Below are positions 17,299 to 29,228 of a stretch of 40,391 nt of DNA, piece by piece. Every line of letters begins with the position of its first letter. Within the stretch, counting starts at the first letter, position 1. The DNA comes from an uncultured Marvinbryantia sp. Its GTDB lineage: Bacteria > Bacillota > Clostridia > Lachnospirales > Lachnospiraceae. Both the position numbers and the translations under genes were made by a program. A model generated the notes under the pieces. The model did no database searches. It saw only the letters and a list, made by a program, of their open reading frames with translations, and was not told the origin of the DNA. The stretch lies in contig CANRIR010000018.1 in the NCBI GenBank assembly GCA_947630735.1, forward strand, positions 1 through 40,391. Direction: 5' to 3'.

Positions 17299-18471
17299 TT
17301 AACCCTTTTTCTTCTTGGTGGTAACGTCCAGCACGACCGCGCCCAGAAGCACGGCGCCCTTGACCACCTTCTGCAGATCGGTGGACATGCCGCACATGGA
17401 CATACCGTTGTTCAGAACGCCCATAACGAGAGCGCCGACCACAGCGCCGATGATGGTGCCGACGCCGCCCGACGCAGCCGCGCCGCCGATGTAGCAGGAT
17501 GCGATGGCGTCCATCTCAACGCCGTCGCCCATCTTCGGGTTTGCGCCGCCCTGGCGGGCAGAGAGCACGATGCCCGCGATGGAGGCGAGCACGCCCATGT
17601 TCACATACACCCAGAAGAACACTTTTTTCGTATTGATACCGGAAAGGCTTGCGGCCTTCGCGTTGCCGCCCATGGCGTAGATCTGGCGGCCCGCCACGGT
17701 CTTGCTGGTGACAAAGTGGTAGATGCCCACGATGATGGCCAGCACCACCAGCTGGATGGGAATGCCGTTGTACATGCCAAGCCTTGTGAAGAAGAACCAT
17801 ACGATCGCCAGGATGACCACATCCTTAATGGCCATCTGCCACGGAACCAGGTTCGCAAATCCATATTTGTTGTTCGTGCGGATGGTCTTTACCTCGGCAA
17901 AGATAATGCCCACCGTGACCAGCGCGGCGACCACAATACAGACAATGTCTATACTGCCCTCTCCCAGCGGCACCTTGACCGTCGGCAGAAAGCCCACGCC
18001 GATGAACGAATAGTCCGCCGGAAGGGGACCCACCGTCAGGGAGCGCAGCAGCGTGTAGGTAAGGCCGCGGCCCATCAGCATGGTCGCCAGGGTCACAACA
18101 AAGGGCGGGATGTCCAGGAACGCGATGAAGAAGCCCGCAAACACACCGACCGCCAGGCCGATCGCCACAGCTATCAGCCATGCCAGGGGAACCGGCCAGC
18201 CCTGCTCCACCACGAGCTTGGCCGCGCAGGCCGCGCCGAGGGCAACCACAGAGCCGACGCCCAGGTCAATGTAGCCGGTCAGTACGCAGAGCAGCATACC
18301 TGTCGCCAGGATGATGATGTAGCCGTTCTGCATGATCAGGTTGTTGATGTTGGTGGGCGTCGCGTTGGAACCCTTCGTCAGCACATAAAAGATGATGAAG
18401 ATAATGATCAGCGCCGCGATCATACCAAAGGATTTAATATCCAGATTAATGTATTTCTTCTTATTTTCCAT
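17299..18471 (-). CDS. mmsB: Monosaccharide ABC transporter permease (MmsB/GguB type)
   Basis: Inner-membrane channel subunit of a sugar importer. 390 residues from ATG 18471, with roughly ten hydrophobic segments and the family core GYIDLGVGSVVALGAACAA, plus AALSGINTKK and GGAAASGGVGT. The length is nearer the multiple-monosaccharide permeases (about 400) than MglC or RbsC (about 320-340), which is why I prefer MmsB. The start overlaps the ATPase stop by one base (TAATG) with GGAGAAG upstream, so the two are translationally coupled. A longer in-frame start at 18507 would lie inside the ATPase gene. Confidence 0.9.
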   Translation of the reverse strand: MENKKKYINLDIKSFGMIAALIIIFIIFYVLTKGSNATPTNINNLIMQNGYIIILATGMLLCVLTGYIDLGVGSVVALGAACAAKLVVEQGWPVPLAWLIAVAIGLAVGVFAGFFIAFLDIPPFVVTLATMLMGRGLTYTLLRSLTVGPLPADYSFIGVGFLPTVKVPLGEGSIDIVCIVVAALVTVGIIFAEVKTIRTNNKYGFANLVPWQMAIKDVVILAIVWFFFTRLGMYNGIPIQLVVLAIIVGIYHFVTSKTVAGRQIYAMGGNAKAASLSGINTKKVFFWVYVNMGVLASIAGIVLSARQGGANPKMGDGVEMDAIASCYIGGAAASGGVGTIIGAVVGALVMGVLNNGMSMCGMSTDLQKVVKGAVLLGAVVLDVTTKKKKG

Positions 18472-20030
18472 TATTCTTCTCCTTTCCCGTTGCTGTCCAT
18501 GATGCACTTCATGATGCTCTCCTGGCTCAGCTCGCTGCGGTCGAGTTCGCCCGCGATCCTGCCCTCGTTGATCACATACGCGCGGTCACAGGTGCCGATG
18601 ATCTCCTGCATCTCGGAGGAGATGACGATGATCGCCTTTCCCTCCCGCGCCATATCGTTGATCGCACAGTAGATCTCATACTTCGCGCCCACATCGATGC
18701 CTCGCGTGGGCTCATCCAGGATCAGCACATCCGGGTGCGTCATCATCCATTTTGCCAGCACAACCTTCTGCTGGTTTCCGCCGGACAGAGAGCCCACGGT
18801 CTGGTGAATGGAGGTTGCCTTTACGTTGATCTTTTCCTTATATTCCTCCGCATCCAGGTTTTCCTGGCGCTCGTTCACGATCTGGCCATTCGCGTAATAC
18901 GCGCGCAGGGCCGCCATCGTCATATTCGTCTTGATGTCGTTGATCAGCACCAGGCCGTATGTTTTCCGGTCCTCGGAGGTGTAGGCGATCTTGTTGTCGA
19001 TCGCGTCCTTCACCGTCTTTGTGCTGACCTTCTTTCCATGCATATAAACCTCGCCGCTGATCTTCTGCCCGTAGGAATGTCCGAACAGGCTCATGGCAAA
19101 TTCGGTGCGCCCCGCGCCCATCAGGCCGGCCAGGCCCACCACCTCGCCCGCGCGCACCTTGATGTTGATGTTCTTTAAGATCTGCTTGTCGGCGATCTCC
19201 GGGTGGTACGCATTCCAGTTCTTTACCTCCATTACTACATCGCCGATCGGGCAGTTGTCGCGGACCGGATAGCGGTTGTTCATCTCACGCCCGACCATGC
19301 CCTTGATAATGCGGTCCTCGGACCACTCGTCCACGCCCTTCTTCAGGGTCTCGATCGTCTTGCCGTCGCGGATGATCGTGATGGAATCCGCCACGTAGCT
19401 GATCTCATTCAGCTTATGGGAAATAATAATACAGGTAACGCCCTTCTTCTTCAGCTCCAGCATGATCTCCAGAAGCTGCGCGGACTCCTCGTCGTTCAGG
19501 GCGGCCGTCGGCTCGTCCAGGATCAGGAGCTCCACGTTCTTCGCCATTGCCTTCGCGATCTCGATCAGCTGCTGTTTTCCAACGCCCAGGGTGTTCACGG
19601 GAGCGTTCAGGTTCTCGTTCTGCAGGCCCACATGCTCCAGCGCTTCCTTCGCGCGCTCCCTGGTCTTCGTCCAGTCGATCACGCCCCTCATGGAAAGCTG
19701 CTCGTTGCCCATGAACACGTTCTCCGCAATGGACAGATAAGGGCTCAAGGCCAGCTCCTGGTGGATGATAACGATGCCCTTGTTCTCGCTGTCCTTGATC
19801 CTGTGGAACTTGCAGGTCTCTCCTTTATAGATGATATCCCCATCGTATGTGCCGTGGGGATATACGCCTGAAAGAACATTCATCAGGGTGGACTTTCCTG
19901 CGCCGTTCTCGCCGCAGAGAGCATGGATCTCGCCTTTTTGAACCTGCAGGTTCACATCATCCAGAGCCTTCACGCCCGAAAATGCTTTTGTAATATGTTT
20001 CATCTCCAAAATAATTTCAGACATGCCCAT
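18471..20030 (-). CDS. mmsA: Monosaccharide ABC transporter ATP-binding protein (MmsA/GguA type)
   Basis: Drives sugar import by ATP hydrolysis at the membrane's cytosolic face. About 519 residues with two fused nucleotide-binding domains. The first has Walker A GENGAGKST near residue 40 and Walker B LLILDEPTAAL; its signature LGVGKQQ is degenerate. The second has a degenerate P-loop GLMGAGRTE but a full LSGGNQQ signature and VLILDEPTRGIDVG. This asymmetry is normal for MglA/RbsA-type importers. Of three in-frame starts (GTG 20036, ATG 20030, ATG 20024), 20030 has AGGAG at six bases. Between this gene and the binding-protein gene lies a GC hairpin. Confidence 0.94.
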   Translation of the reverse strand: MGMSEIILEMKHITKAFSGVKALDDVNLQVQKGEIHALCGENGAGKSTLMNVLSGVYPHGTYDGDIIYKGETCKFHRIKDSENKGIVIIHQELALSPYLSIAENVFMGNEQLSMRGVIDWTKTRERAKEALEHVGLQNENLNAPVNTLGVGKQQLIEIAKAMAKNVELLILDEPTAALNDEESAQLLEIMLELKKKGVTCIIISHKLNEISYVADSITIIRDGKTIETLKKGVDEWSEDRIIKGMVGREMNNRYPVRDNCPIGDVVMEVKNWNAYHPEIADKQILKNINIKVRAGEVVGLAGLMGAGRTEFAMSLFGHSYGQKISGEVYMHGKKVSTKTVKDAIDNKIAYTSEDRKTYGLVLINDIKTNMTMAALRAYYANGQIVNERQENLDAEEYKEKINVKATSIHQTVGSLSGGNQQKVVLAKWMMTHPDVLILDEPTRGIDVGAKYEIYCAINDMAREGKAIIVISSEMQEIIGTCDRAYVINEGRIAGELDRSELSQESIMKCIMDSNGKGEE

Positions 20031-20065
20031 CCTCACTCCTTCTTTTTCTTTGTTTTCGTAAAGAT

Positions 20066-20089
20066 GGGCGGCGGATTTTTCCGCCGCCC
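20066..20089 (-). promoter_or_regulatory. Intra-operon GC hairpin between chvE and mmsA
   Basis: A perfect 10-bp stem, GGGCGGCGGA with TCCGCCGCCC, and a 4-base loop, on the transcribed strand. It is followed by ATCTTTACG rather than a T-run, so it is a weak terminator at most. Its place between binding protein and ATPase fits a block to 3' exonuclease that keeps the binding protein mRNA more abundant, as known for malE-type operons. Confidence 0.7.
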
Positions 20090-20110
20090 AAAAAAGATGT
20101 TCTTCTTATC

Positions 20111-21175
20111 TTACTTTAACTGATCCTCTGTGTAGTAGCCGCCGTCGATCAGGATCTCTTTGTAGTTGGACTGATCAACCGCAACCGGTGTGCACATGTA
20201 GGTCGGAACAACCAGAGCGCCATTGTCGTACTGCTCGGTGTCGTTGATCTCCGGCTCCGTGCCCTGAAGCACAGCGTCAACCATGGTAACAGCCTTGGAG
20301 GCAAGGAGACGTGTGTCTTTGTAGATGGACATGGTCTGCGTGCCGTCGATGATGTTCTTGGTAGCCATAACTTCAGCGTCCTGACCGGTTACCAGCGGCC
20401 AGTTCTCAGCCGTGTAGCCAGCACCCTGAAGAGCAGCCTTGATGCCGTATGCGAAGCCGTCGAATGCGGAGCAGGCAATGTCAAGATCCTCGTCAGCGTA
20501 GTTCGCCGTCAGGATGTTCTCGCAGTTCGCCTGAGCGGTCTCCTGGGACCATCTGAGGATGCAGGTGTCCTCGAAGGAGGTTCTGCCGGATTTGCATACC
20601 AGTGTGCCGTCGTCCAGGTACTCCTGAAGGACTTCCATGATACCATTGTACAGGAACAGTGCGTTGTTGTCGTCCGGGGAGCCCATGAAGAACTCGATGG
20701 TGTAGGACTCGCCTGCCTCGCGCGCCGCATCCAGGTCTTTCGCATCCTTGATGTAGTTCGCGATAACGGTGCCGACGCCCTTGTTATCAAATGTTGCGTA
20801 GTAGGAAACAGCGTCCGTGTCCATCAGCAGACGGTCGTATGCGATGATGGGGATGCCGGCCTCTTTTGCCTGCGCTTCCGCGTTTACCAGAACGCCGGAG
20901 TCGATGGCTGCGATCACCAGACAGTCAACGCCCATGCTGATGTAGTTCTCCAGCTGGGAAACCTGCTGTGCCGTGTCGTCCTCTGCGTACTGAAGCTCAA
21001 CCTTGTAACCCTTCTCTTCCAGCTGGGACTTCATGTTTGCACCGTCGTTGATCCAGCGCTCGGAAGACTGTGTGGGCATCAGGATACCAACCGTTTTGGT
21101 GTCCTCTGCCATTGCCGTTGCGGAAATACCAAGTGTCATAGCACCTGCGAGCAAGCATACCAATGCTTTCTTCAT
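20111..21175 (-). CDS. chvE: Monosaccharide-binding protein of the ABC transporter (ChvE type)
   Basis: Extracellular receptor that hands sugar to MmsAB. 354 residues from ATG 21175, which has AAAGGAGG at good spacing. The signal peptide MKKALVCLLAGAMTLG is followed by ISATAMA and predicted signal peptidase I cleavage before EDTK. The mature part is a periplasmic-binding-protein fold with VGILMPTQSSERWINDG and IAYDRLLMDTDAVSYY, as in ChvE-like multiple-sugar receptors. Odd: there is no lipobox cysteine, although Gram-positive solute receptors are normally lipoproteins. Sugar specificity cannot be read, but nearby galK suggests galactose or related aldoses. Confidence 0.92.
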   Translation of the reverse strand: MKKALVCLLAGAMTLGISATAMAEDTKTVGILMPTQSSERWINDGANMKSQLEEKGYKVELQYAEDDTAQQVSQLENYISMGVDCLVIAAIDSGVLVNAEAQAKEAGIPIIAYDRLLMDTDAVSYYATFDNKGVGTVIANYIKDAKDLDAAREAGESYTIEFFMGSPDDNNALFLYNGIMEVLQEYLDDGTLVCKSGRTSFEDTCILRWSQETAQANCENILTANYADEDLDIACSAFDGFAYGIKAALQGAGYTAENWPLVTGQDAEVMATKNIIDGTQTMSIYKDTRLLASKAVTMVDAVLQGTEPEINDTEQYDNGALVVPTYMCTPVAVDQSNYKEILIDGGYYTEDQLK

Positions 21176-21229
21176 AAAAATATCCTCCTTTAGATAAGTT
21201 ATAATGTTTACAAACTGCGCGTTCACGCA

Positions 21230-21241
21230 TTTTGTACAAAA
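21230..21241. promoter_or_regulatory. Palindrome TTTTGTACAAAA in the chvE leader (possible operator)
   Basis: A perfect 12-bp palindrome about 30-40 bases downstream of the predicted chvE transcription start. Its position suits a repressor roadblock. No regulator gene is adjacent. Confidence 0.35.
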
Positions 21242-21272
21242 CCGGGGGTTTAATCCGCCCCGTATATGTCAA

Positions 21273-21301
21273 ATTATACAGTCAAACGATGGTTTCGTCA
21301 A
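21273..21301 (-). promoter_or_regulatory. Promoter of the sugar transporter operon
   Basis: -35 TTGACG (21296-21301), 17-base spacer, perfect -10 TATAAT (21273-21278). The leader to the chvE ATG is about 90 bases. Confidence 0.75.
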
Positions 21302-21323
21302 TAGCATTATTTCTACTGTGCAC

Positions 21324-21363
21324 AAAAAAAATAGTGCTATTTCTCACTTTGGAGAAATAGCAC
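21324..21363 (-). terminator. Intrinsic terminator of the GGDEF gene
   Basis: Perfect 12-bp stem, GTGCTATTTCTC with GAGAAATAGCAC, 6-base loop, followed on the minus strand by TA and eight T residues. It starts 8 bases after the gene's stop codon and insulates the sugar operon promoter. Confidence 0.92.
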
Positions 21364-21371
21364 CGAAAAAT

Positions 21372-22697
21372 TCACTCCAGGTTCGGTTTGTAGCGTCCCT
21401 CGAAATAGCGGGCGTTTTCCGGGGACCGGAAGTAGCAGTCCTTCTTGTCCTCGTACATGACCGCCTCGGCGGCCGACACGAGCTCGCTGATCGACCGCGG
21501 GGTTTCGCTCCAGGCAAAGCCGATGGCCGCCAGGGGAAGGGGATCCTTCGAAAGTTTCGCGTGGAAATCCGCGTATCTGGCCGCGGCCTCCGCCTCCGTC
21601 ACATCCTCCAGCACCACCACGAACTCGTCCCCGCTCACGCGGCATGCCAGGTCCGCCCCGAAATCGTCCAGCAGCATTTTGCCGAACCTGCGGATGTGGT
21701 CGTCCCCCGCCTCGTGCCCGTAGTTGTCGTTGATATATTTCAGACCGTTGATGTCGGCGAACATCGCCGCCGTGGCCGGCCTGCTGCTCCTCTTCTCAAA
21801 CCTTTCGCAGGCGTTCGCGTAATAATAGCGGTTCTTCAGCCCGGTCAGGCTGTCGTAGTTGCAGTAATATTCCAGCTGCCTCCTGTGCTCCTGCTCCTCC
21901 ACATACTCATCGTGGATGTCGCGTATATAGAGCATGATGATCTGGTTGTCGTCCGCGTACTCCACGCTGGGAAGAAGCGTCATCATGACCCAGCGGAACC
22001 CGCTCCCCAGCCTGCGCCGGTAGCGCAGACGGATCTGCTCCCGGTTCTCCCGGAAATAGGCGCGCAGTTTTTTCACGCTGGTAAACGACAGATAATCCTG
22101 CAGGTCGTCCGAGTGGACGTTGCCTGTCATGGCAAACTGGTACAGCCACTCCGCGATGGACGCGGAATAGCCCAGCTCCTTCTTCAATTCCTCTTTATAC
22201 ACCTTGATGGCCTCGTAGGTGTCCGTGGTAAGGTTTACTTTCAGGATCTTGTGGAAAATGCCGGACAGCATGCACAGGGCGTCCTCCAGGGCACGGGAAT
22301 CGTTGTCCGCGATCCTCCAGGTGTAGGACACCCACGGGTCGTCCTCCGTAAAGTCCGCCGGGAGCGCCACGCACACCGTGATCCAGGCGTAGCCTTCCCC
22401 CATTACCCTGCGGAAGCTGTGCACCACCCGGCGCGTGTCTTTCTCCCGCAGCTTTTCGCGCAGGTAGGACAAACGCATGTGGTACAGATAATCCTGCTCG
22501 TCGTCCGGGTGGATCCACCCGTTCTTGACGATCATTTTGGGATAGTCGTCCATCGTCGTGATGTCCAGCACCCCCGCCTTTCGCTCGCTCTCCATTTCTT
22601 TGACAAATTGAAATTCCCCGGTGACAATATTTACCTTCGCCGCCTTTACCAGGCTGTCCAGATAAACGCCCAGCACAAAATCCAGATCGCTCTTCAT
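21372..22697 (-). CDS. GGDEF-domain protein, probable diguanylate cyclase
   Basis: Would make the second messenger cyclic di-GMP. 441 residues with no membrane segment. The N-terminal two thirds look like two sensory (PAS-like) units, with EDDPWVSYTWRIADNDSR and RYRRRLGSGFRWVMMTLLPS as similar stretches. A C-terminal GGDEF domain follows (about residues 270-440), with DSLTGLKNRYYY, FADINGLKYINDNYGHEAGD and the active-site loop SGDEF at 355-359. Ser replaces the first Gly, a change tolerated in some active cyclases. The product-inhibition RxxD site is absent (FGAD at that place). Start preceded by GGAG. It is monocistronic, with its own promoter and terminator. Confidence 0.9.
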   Translation of the reverse strand: MKSDLDFVLGVYLDSLVKAAKVNIVTGEFQFVKEMESERKAGVLDITTMDDYPKMIVKNGWIHPDDEQDYLYHMRLSYLREKLREKDTRRVVHSFRRVMGEGYAWITVCVALPADFTEDDPWVSYTWRIADNDSRALEDALCMLSGIFHKILKVNLTTDTYEAIKVYKEELKKELGYSASIAEWLYQFAMTGNVHSDDLQDYLSFTSVKKLRAYFRENREQIRLRYRRRLGSGFRWVMMTLLPSVEYADDNQIIMLYIRDIHDEYVEEQEHRRQLEYYCNYDSLTGLKNRYYYANACERFEKRSSRPATAAMFADINGLKYINDNYGHEAGDDHIRRFGKMLLDDFGADLACRVSGDEFVVVLEDVTEAEAAARYADFHAKLSKDPLPLAAIGFAWSETPRSISELVSAAEAVMYEDKKDCYFRSPENARYFEGRYKPNLE

Positions 22698-22746
22698 AAC
22701 GCTCCACTCTCAGACTAAACTGCCTTCCCGGCCGGGAAGTAGCAAT

Positions 22747-22775
22747 ATTATATACCTAAAAGCAATATTATGCAA
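22747..22775 (-). promoter_or_regulatory. Promoter of the GGDEF gene
   Basis: -35 TTGCAT (22770-22775), 17-base spacer, perfect -10 TATAAT (22747-22752). The region holds a direct repeat AGCAATATTAT (22741 and 22761). Confidence 0.7.
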
Positions 22776-22818
22776 GAAAGAACCCGTGAAACATCTGTAA
22801 AATTTTCGTGAAAAGTTC

Positions 22819-22846
22819 TTGTGATTTTACCAGATTCTAATATAAT
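22819..22846 (+). promoter_or_regulatory. carB promoter
   Basis: -35 TTGTGA (22819-22824), 16-base spacer, perfect -10 TATAAT (22841-22846), followed by an AGGAGG site ahead of the carB ATG. The leader is too short for a pyrR-type attenuator. Confidence 0.65.
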
Positions 22847-22884
22847 AAAAGAAAGATAACAGAACACATCAGGAGGATATACGA

Positions 22885-26112
<3,228 letters not shown>

Positions 26113-26117
26113 CCCAA

Positions 26118-26208
26118 TCTGGCCGGGAAACGCATATCCCATGAACCAGAGCGGCCGGGCATCGCATATCCCATGAACCAGAGCGGCCGGGCATCGCATA
26201 TTCAGCGG
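26118..26208. repeat. 33-bp tandem repeat between carB and the sugar kinase gene
   Basis: About 2.7 copies of a 33-bp unit built around CGCATATCCCATGAACCAGA followed by GCGGCCGGGCAT. The middle two copies are almost identical (units starting 26131 and 26164). The first is diverged (GGCCGGGAAA) and the last truncated into ATTCAGCGGCCCGGCCGGG. It lies in noncoding DNA; each unit includes an ATG, the last in frame with the kinase, but without a ribosome site. Confidence 0.85.
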
Positions 26209-26250
26209 CCCGGCCGGGAGAGTTTTCGTCCACACAGAGAGGAGGTTTCT

Positions 26251-27339
26251 ATGAAGCACGCAAATCCGCTGCTTGCAGGCAGCGACAGGACACACAGATT
26301 TATTACCATCGGCGAGATCATGCTGCGGCTGACGCCGCCCAACTATGAGAAGATCCGCATGGCCACGTCCTTCGAGGCCAGCTACGGCGGAAGCGAGGCG
26401 AACATCGCCCTGGCCCTGGCCAATCTGGGCGTGGACAGCACCTTCTTCAGCGTCGTGCCGAACAACAGCCTCGGCAAGAGCGCCATCCGCATGCTGCGAA
26501 GCAACGACGTGCACTGCACGCCTGTCATCCTGAGCACCCCGGAGGAGACGCCGACGCACCGCCTCGGCAGCTACTATCTGGAAACCGGCTACGGCATCCG
26601 CGCGAGCAAGGTCATCTACGACCGCAAAAACAGCGCCATCACAGAGTACGATTTCAGCAAAGTGGATCTTGCGGCGCTGCTGGAGGGCTTTACCTGGCTG
26701 CACTTGAGCGGCATCACGCCGGCGCTCGGCACCAACTGCCGGGAGCTCATCATGAACGCCTTAAAAACGGCCAAAGAAATGGGCCTGACCGTAAGCTTTG
26801 ACGGAAACTTCCGCAGCAAGCTGTGGACGTGGGAGGAGGCGCGCGATTTCTGCACGGAATGTCTCCCCTACGTGGACGTGCTGTTCGGCATCGAGCCGTA
26901 CCATCTGTGGAAGGACGAAGCCGACCACAGCAAGGGCGACTATAAGGACGGCGTTCCCCTGCAGCCCAGCTACGAGCAGCAGGACGAGATCTTCCAGGCG
27001 TTCATCCAGCGCTATCCGAACCTGAAATGCATCGCCCGCCATGTGCGCTACGCGCACAGCGGAAGCGAAAACAGCCTGAAAGCGTTTATGTGGTACGAGG
27101 GCCACACCTTCGAGAGCAAGCTGTTTACCTTCAACGTCCTGGACCGCGTGGGCGGCGGCGACGCGTTCGCCAGCGGCTTCATCTATGCCATGATGCACGG
27201 CTACCGCCCCATGGACATGGTAAATTTCGCGGTGGCGAGCAGCGTCATCAAGCACACCATCCGCGGGGACGCCAACATCACGGACGACGTGTCCACCATC
27301 CAGAATCTGATGAACATGAACTACGACATCAAGAGGTAA
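26251..27339 (+). CDS. PfkB-family sugar kinase, probably 2-dehydro-3-deoxygluconokinase (KdgK-like)
   Basis: 362 residues from ATG 26251, with GAGAGGAGG seven bases upstream; in-frame ATGs inside the 33-bp repeat lack a site. The ribokinase/PfkB fold is clear: ITIGEIMLRLTPP, the substrate-binding YGGSEANIALALANLG, THRLGSYYLETG, and the second signature DRVGGGDAFASGF with the catalytic Asp. Family relatives phosphorylate KDG, fructose or related sugars. KdgK is the best guess from the N-terminal half but not secure. Unusual extra residues occur around EPYHLWKDEADHSKGDYKDG. No pectin or Entner-Doudoroff gene is near. It converges on the LysM gene. Confidence 0.85.
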   Translation: MKHANPLLAGSDRTHRFITIGEIMLRLTPPNYEKIRMATSFEASYGGSEANIALALANLGVDSTFFSVVPNNSLGKSAIRMLRSNDVHCTPVILSTPEETPTHRLGSYYLETGYGIRASKVIYDRKNSAITEYDFSKVDLAALLEGFTWLHLSGITPALGTNCRELIMNALKTAKEMGLTVSFDGNFRSKLWTWEEARDFCTECLPYVDVLFGIEPYHLWKDEADHSKGDYKDGVPLQPSYEQQDEIFQAFIQRYPNLKCIARHVRYAHSGSENSLKAFMWYEGHTFESKLFTFNVLDRVGGGDAFASGFIYAMMHGYRPMDMVNFAVASSVIKHTIRGDANITDDVSTIQNLMNMNYDIKR

Positions 27340-27379
27340 CTTGTCAATAAAAACACATCAGCGAAACAATAATTTCTTA

Positions 27380-29032
27380 TCACAGAGGAATGCGCAGTTC
27401 CTGCCCCGGCAGGATCCTGTCGCCGGTCAGCCCGTTCGCCTGTTGGATCGCCTCCACGGTCGTCCCGTAGCGGCGGGCGATCTGCCAGAGCGTATCCCCG
27501 GCCCGGACCGTATAAATGATCACATCCGGCTTTGATCCGGGGCGGGATTCTTCGATTCCCAGATAGCGGTTGTACAGCGCCTGCCAGGTCTTTGCGCCCA
27601 CGATCCCGTCCGGATCGAGCCCCGCCGCCCGTTGGAACGCGACGACCGCCCGGCGCGTCTCGCTGCCGAAGATCCCGTCCTGCACCGGGGCGGGGATCGC
27701 CGGGTCGTACTGGGAGAGCACATTCAGAAGATACTGCAGTGTTACTACATCCTGGCCGCGCGATCCCTGCCGCAGGACCGCGGACGGGGGAACCGTGCCG
27801 ATGCCGATGGCCGAACCCTCGCTGTCCAGCTCCGCCAGACGGGTCACAGCTGTATACACCTTAGACAGCTCATACCAGGTTGCCCTGCCCACGATCCCAT
27901 CGGCAGCCAGATTGAAAATACTCTGGAATTTCTGCACCGCCGCCCGCGTGCCCGCGCCGAAGACCCCGGGTGGGTCGGCGATGGCCGGAATGGCCGGATA
28001 GCTGCGCCGGATCCTCGCCAGATAGGCCTGAATCGTCTGGACGTCCAGCCCGGAACTTCCGACGCGCAGTGCCGTTCCGGGATAGGAAGACAACTCGCCT
28101 GTGACAATGTCCGTCCGGGCGATCTCAATATCGTCCGGGTAATAATACCGCAAAATCTGCAGCGGAGAATAGCCCCTGTCGGCCAGCCAGACCGTCCCCC
28201 ACTGGGACAGGCCCATGCAGGTTGCCGTCGTCCCATTGCAAAAAGAAGTAAAGTAGGGCGCGTTCTGTCCCTGCCTGCGCACATATTCCCCGAACACCTC
28301 GTCAACCGCGTCGCTGATCGAATCGTAGATCGGCCGCCCGGGGACATAATACTGGTCGTACGCCGTGTGATTCGTGATGTCAAAATCGTACCCGCGGCTC
28401 CTGTACCATTCCGTGTATACGCGGTTTAAGGCAAACGTCATGATCGCGTAGATGTTCGCTTTCAGAGCCGCCTCAGGCCACGTGGGGTAGATCTCGCTGC
28501 CGGTCACATTCTTTACATAGTCCAGGAACGGAACCCTGACATTCGCGGCCTGCACATCCGGCGCGCCCAGGTGTACCGTGATCGGATCGGGGATCACCAC
28601 CTGGCGCAGCACGCGCGGCCCTATGCTGCTCCCCTCCTGCGGCCTCCAGTGCGCAAACGCCACGGCGGGCGCACCGACTGTGATCTCCTCCATCGTCTGG
28701 GAATATTCATTCTCTGGAAGCGGCACAGGCGAAACCGGCAGCACCGCCGTCTCCCCGGCAAAAACCGGAACCTCCCCGACAAAGACCGGTTCGAAGCCCT
28801 CCGCCTCCACCGCCACACTGTATGACGCATACGGAGCCTCGGAACAGCCCGGTTCCTTCGATGAGCTGCTGTCCGGCGCTTCCAGAGACACCGTCTCCGT
28901 CTCCCCGCTGTCGTCCGTGACAAGACAGTACAGAGGATTTTCTTCCGCGTCCAGCACCCACACCCGGGCACCCTCAACCGGAACCGCGCCCTGCGCGGCC
29001 CGCACCTGCATTTTTAAATATCCGATAGCCAT
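27380..29032 (-). CDS. SpoIID-like / peptidoglycan-binding / LysM protein
   Basis: 550 residues, no signal peptide. N-terminal carboxypeptidase-regulatory-like beta domain (about 1-85); a central SpoIID/LytB-like region (about 140-310) with [34 protein letters not shown] and [15 protein letters not shown]; two PG_binding_1 modules (about 325-390 and 415-490, each ending in DGIVGxxTW); and a C-terminal LysM (about 505-550, [17 protein letters not shown]). This layout occurs in spore-forming Clostridia and suggests binding to cortex or wall peptidoglycan, perhaps from the mother cell. The ribosome site is modest (AAGGGAACGGG). No clear promoter was seen in the 240 bases upstream. Confidence 0.85.
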   Translation of the reverse strand: MAIGYLKMQVRAAQGAVPVEGARVWVLDAEENPLYCLVTDDSGETETVSLEAPDSSSSKEPGCSEAPYASYSVAVEAEGFEPVFVGEVPVFAGETAVLPVSPVPLPENEYSQTMEEITVGAPAVAFAHWRPQEGSSIGPRVLRQVVIPDPITVHLGAPDVQAANVRVPFLDYVKNVTGSEIYPTWPEAALKANIYAIMTFALNRVYTEWYRSRGYDFDITNHTAYDQYYVPGRPIYDSISDAVDEVFGEYVRRQGQNAPYFTSFCNGTTATCMGLSQWGTVWLADRGYSPLQILRYYYPDDIEIARTDIVTGELSSYPGTALRVGSSGLDVQTIQAYLARIRRSYPAIPAIADPPGVFGAGTRAAVQKFQSIFNLAADGIVGRATWYELSKVYTAVTRLAELDSEGSAIGIGTVPPSAVLRQGSRGQDVVTLQYLLNVLSQYDPAIPAPVQDGIFGSETRRAVVAFQRAAGLDPDGIVGAKTWQALYNRYLGIEESRPGSKPDVIIYTVRAGDTLWQIARRYGTTVEAIQQANGLTGDRILPGQELRIPL

Positions 29033-29093
29033 AACATCCCGTTCCCTTTTTCTGCTTGCTCTATCTTATGCAGACGGCCCGGCAGCGGGAACT

Positions 29094-29228
29094 CTAGTTT
29101 TTATAAAAGGCCTCAATCGCCTCTGTAAAAGTGCGTACGCTGATACCTGTAAGTTCCGATATTTCTTTTTTCGATTGAACGAAATCGCTGCGCGATGGCC
29201 TGCCCAGGCTGTTGCGCAGCGATTTTGT
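29094..29228 (-). pseudogene. Possible C-terminal remnant with a helix-turn-helix-like stretch
   Basis: After an in-frame TGA, 44 codons run open to a TAG at 29094. They encode KEISELTGISVRTFTEAIEA followed by FYKN, which looks like a helix-turn-helix DNA-binding segment. There is no start codon with a ribosome site. The upstream half overlaps the inverted repeat at 29174-29235. I do not recognise the parent family. It fits the tail of a decayed regulator or recombinase-type gene in the same degraded region as the truncated HepT. Confidence 0.3.

Noticed and set aside
21206-21240. Catabolite-control (cre) site in the chvE leader
   Set aside because: TGCGTGAACGCGCA is only loosely palindromic, and its central CG is displaced from the cre consensus.
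22698-22884. Pyrimidine attenuator or riboswitch before carB
   Set aside because: The predicted promoter leaves a leader of only about 30 bases, and no terminator hairpin is present.
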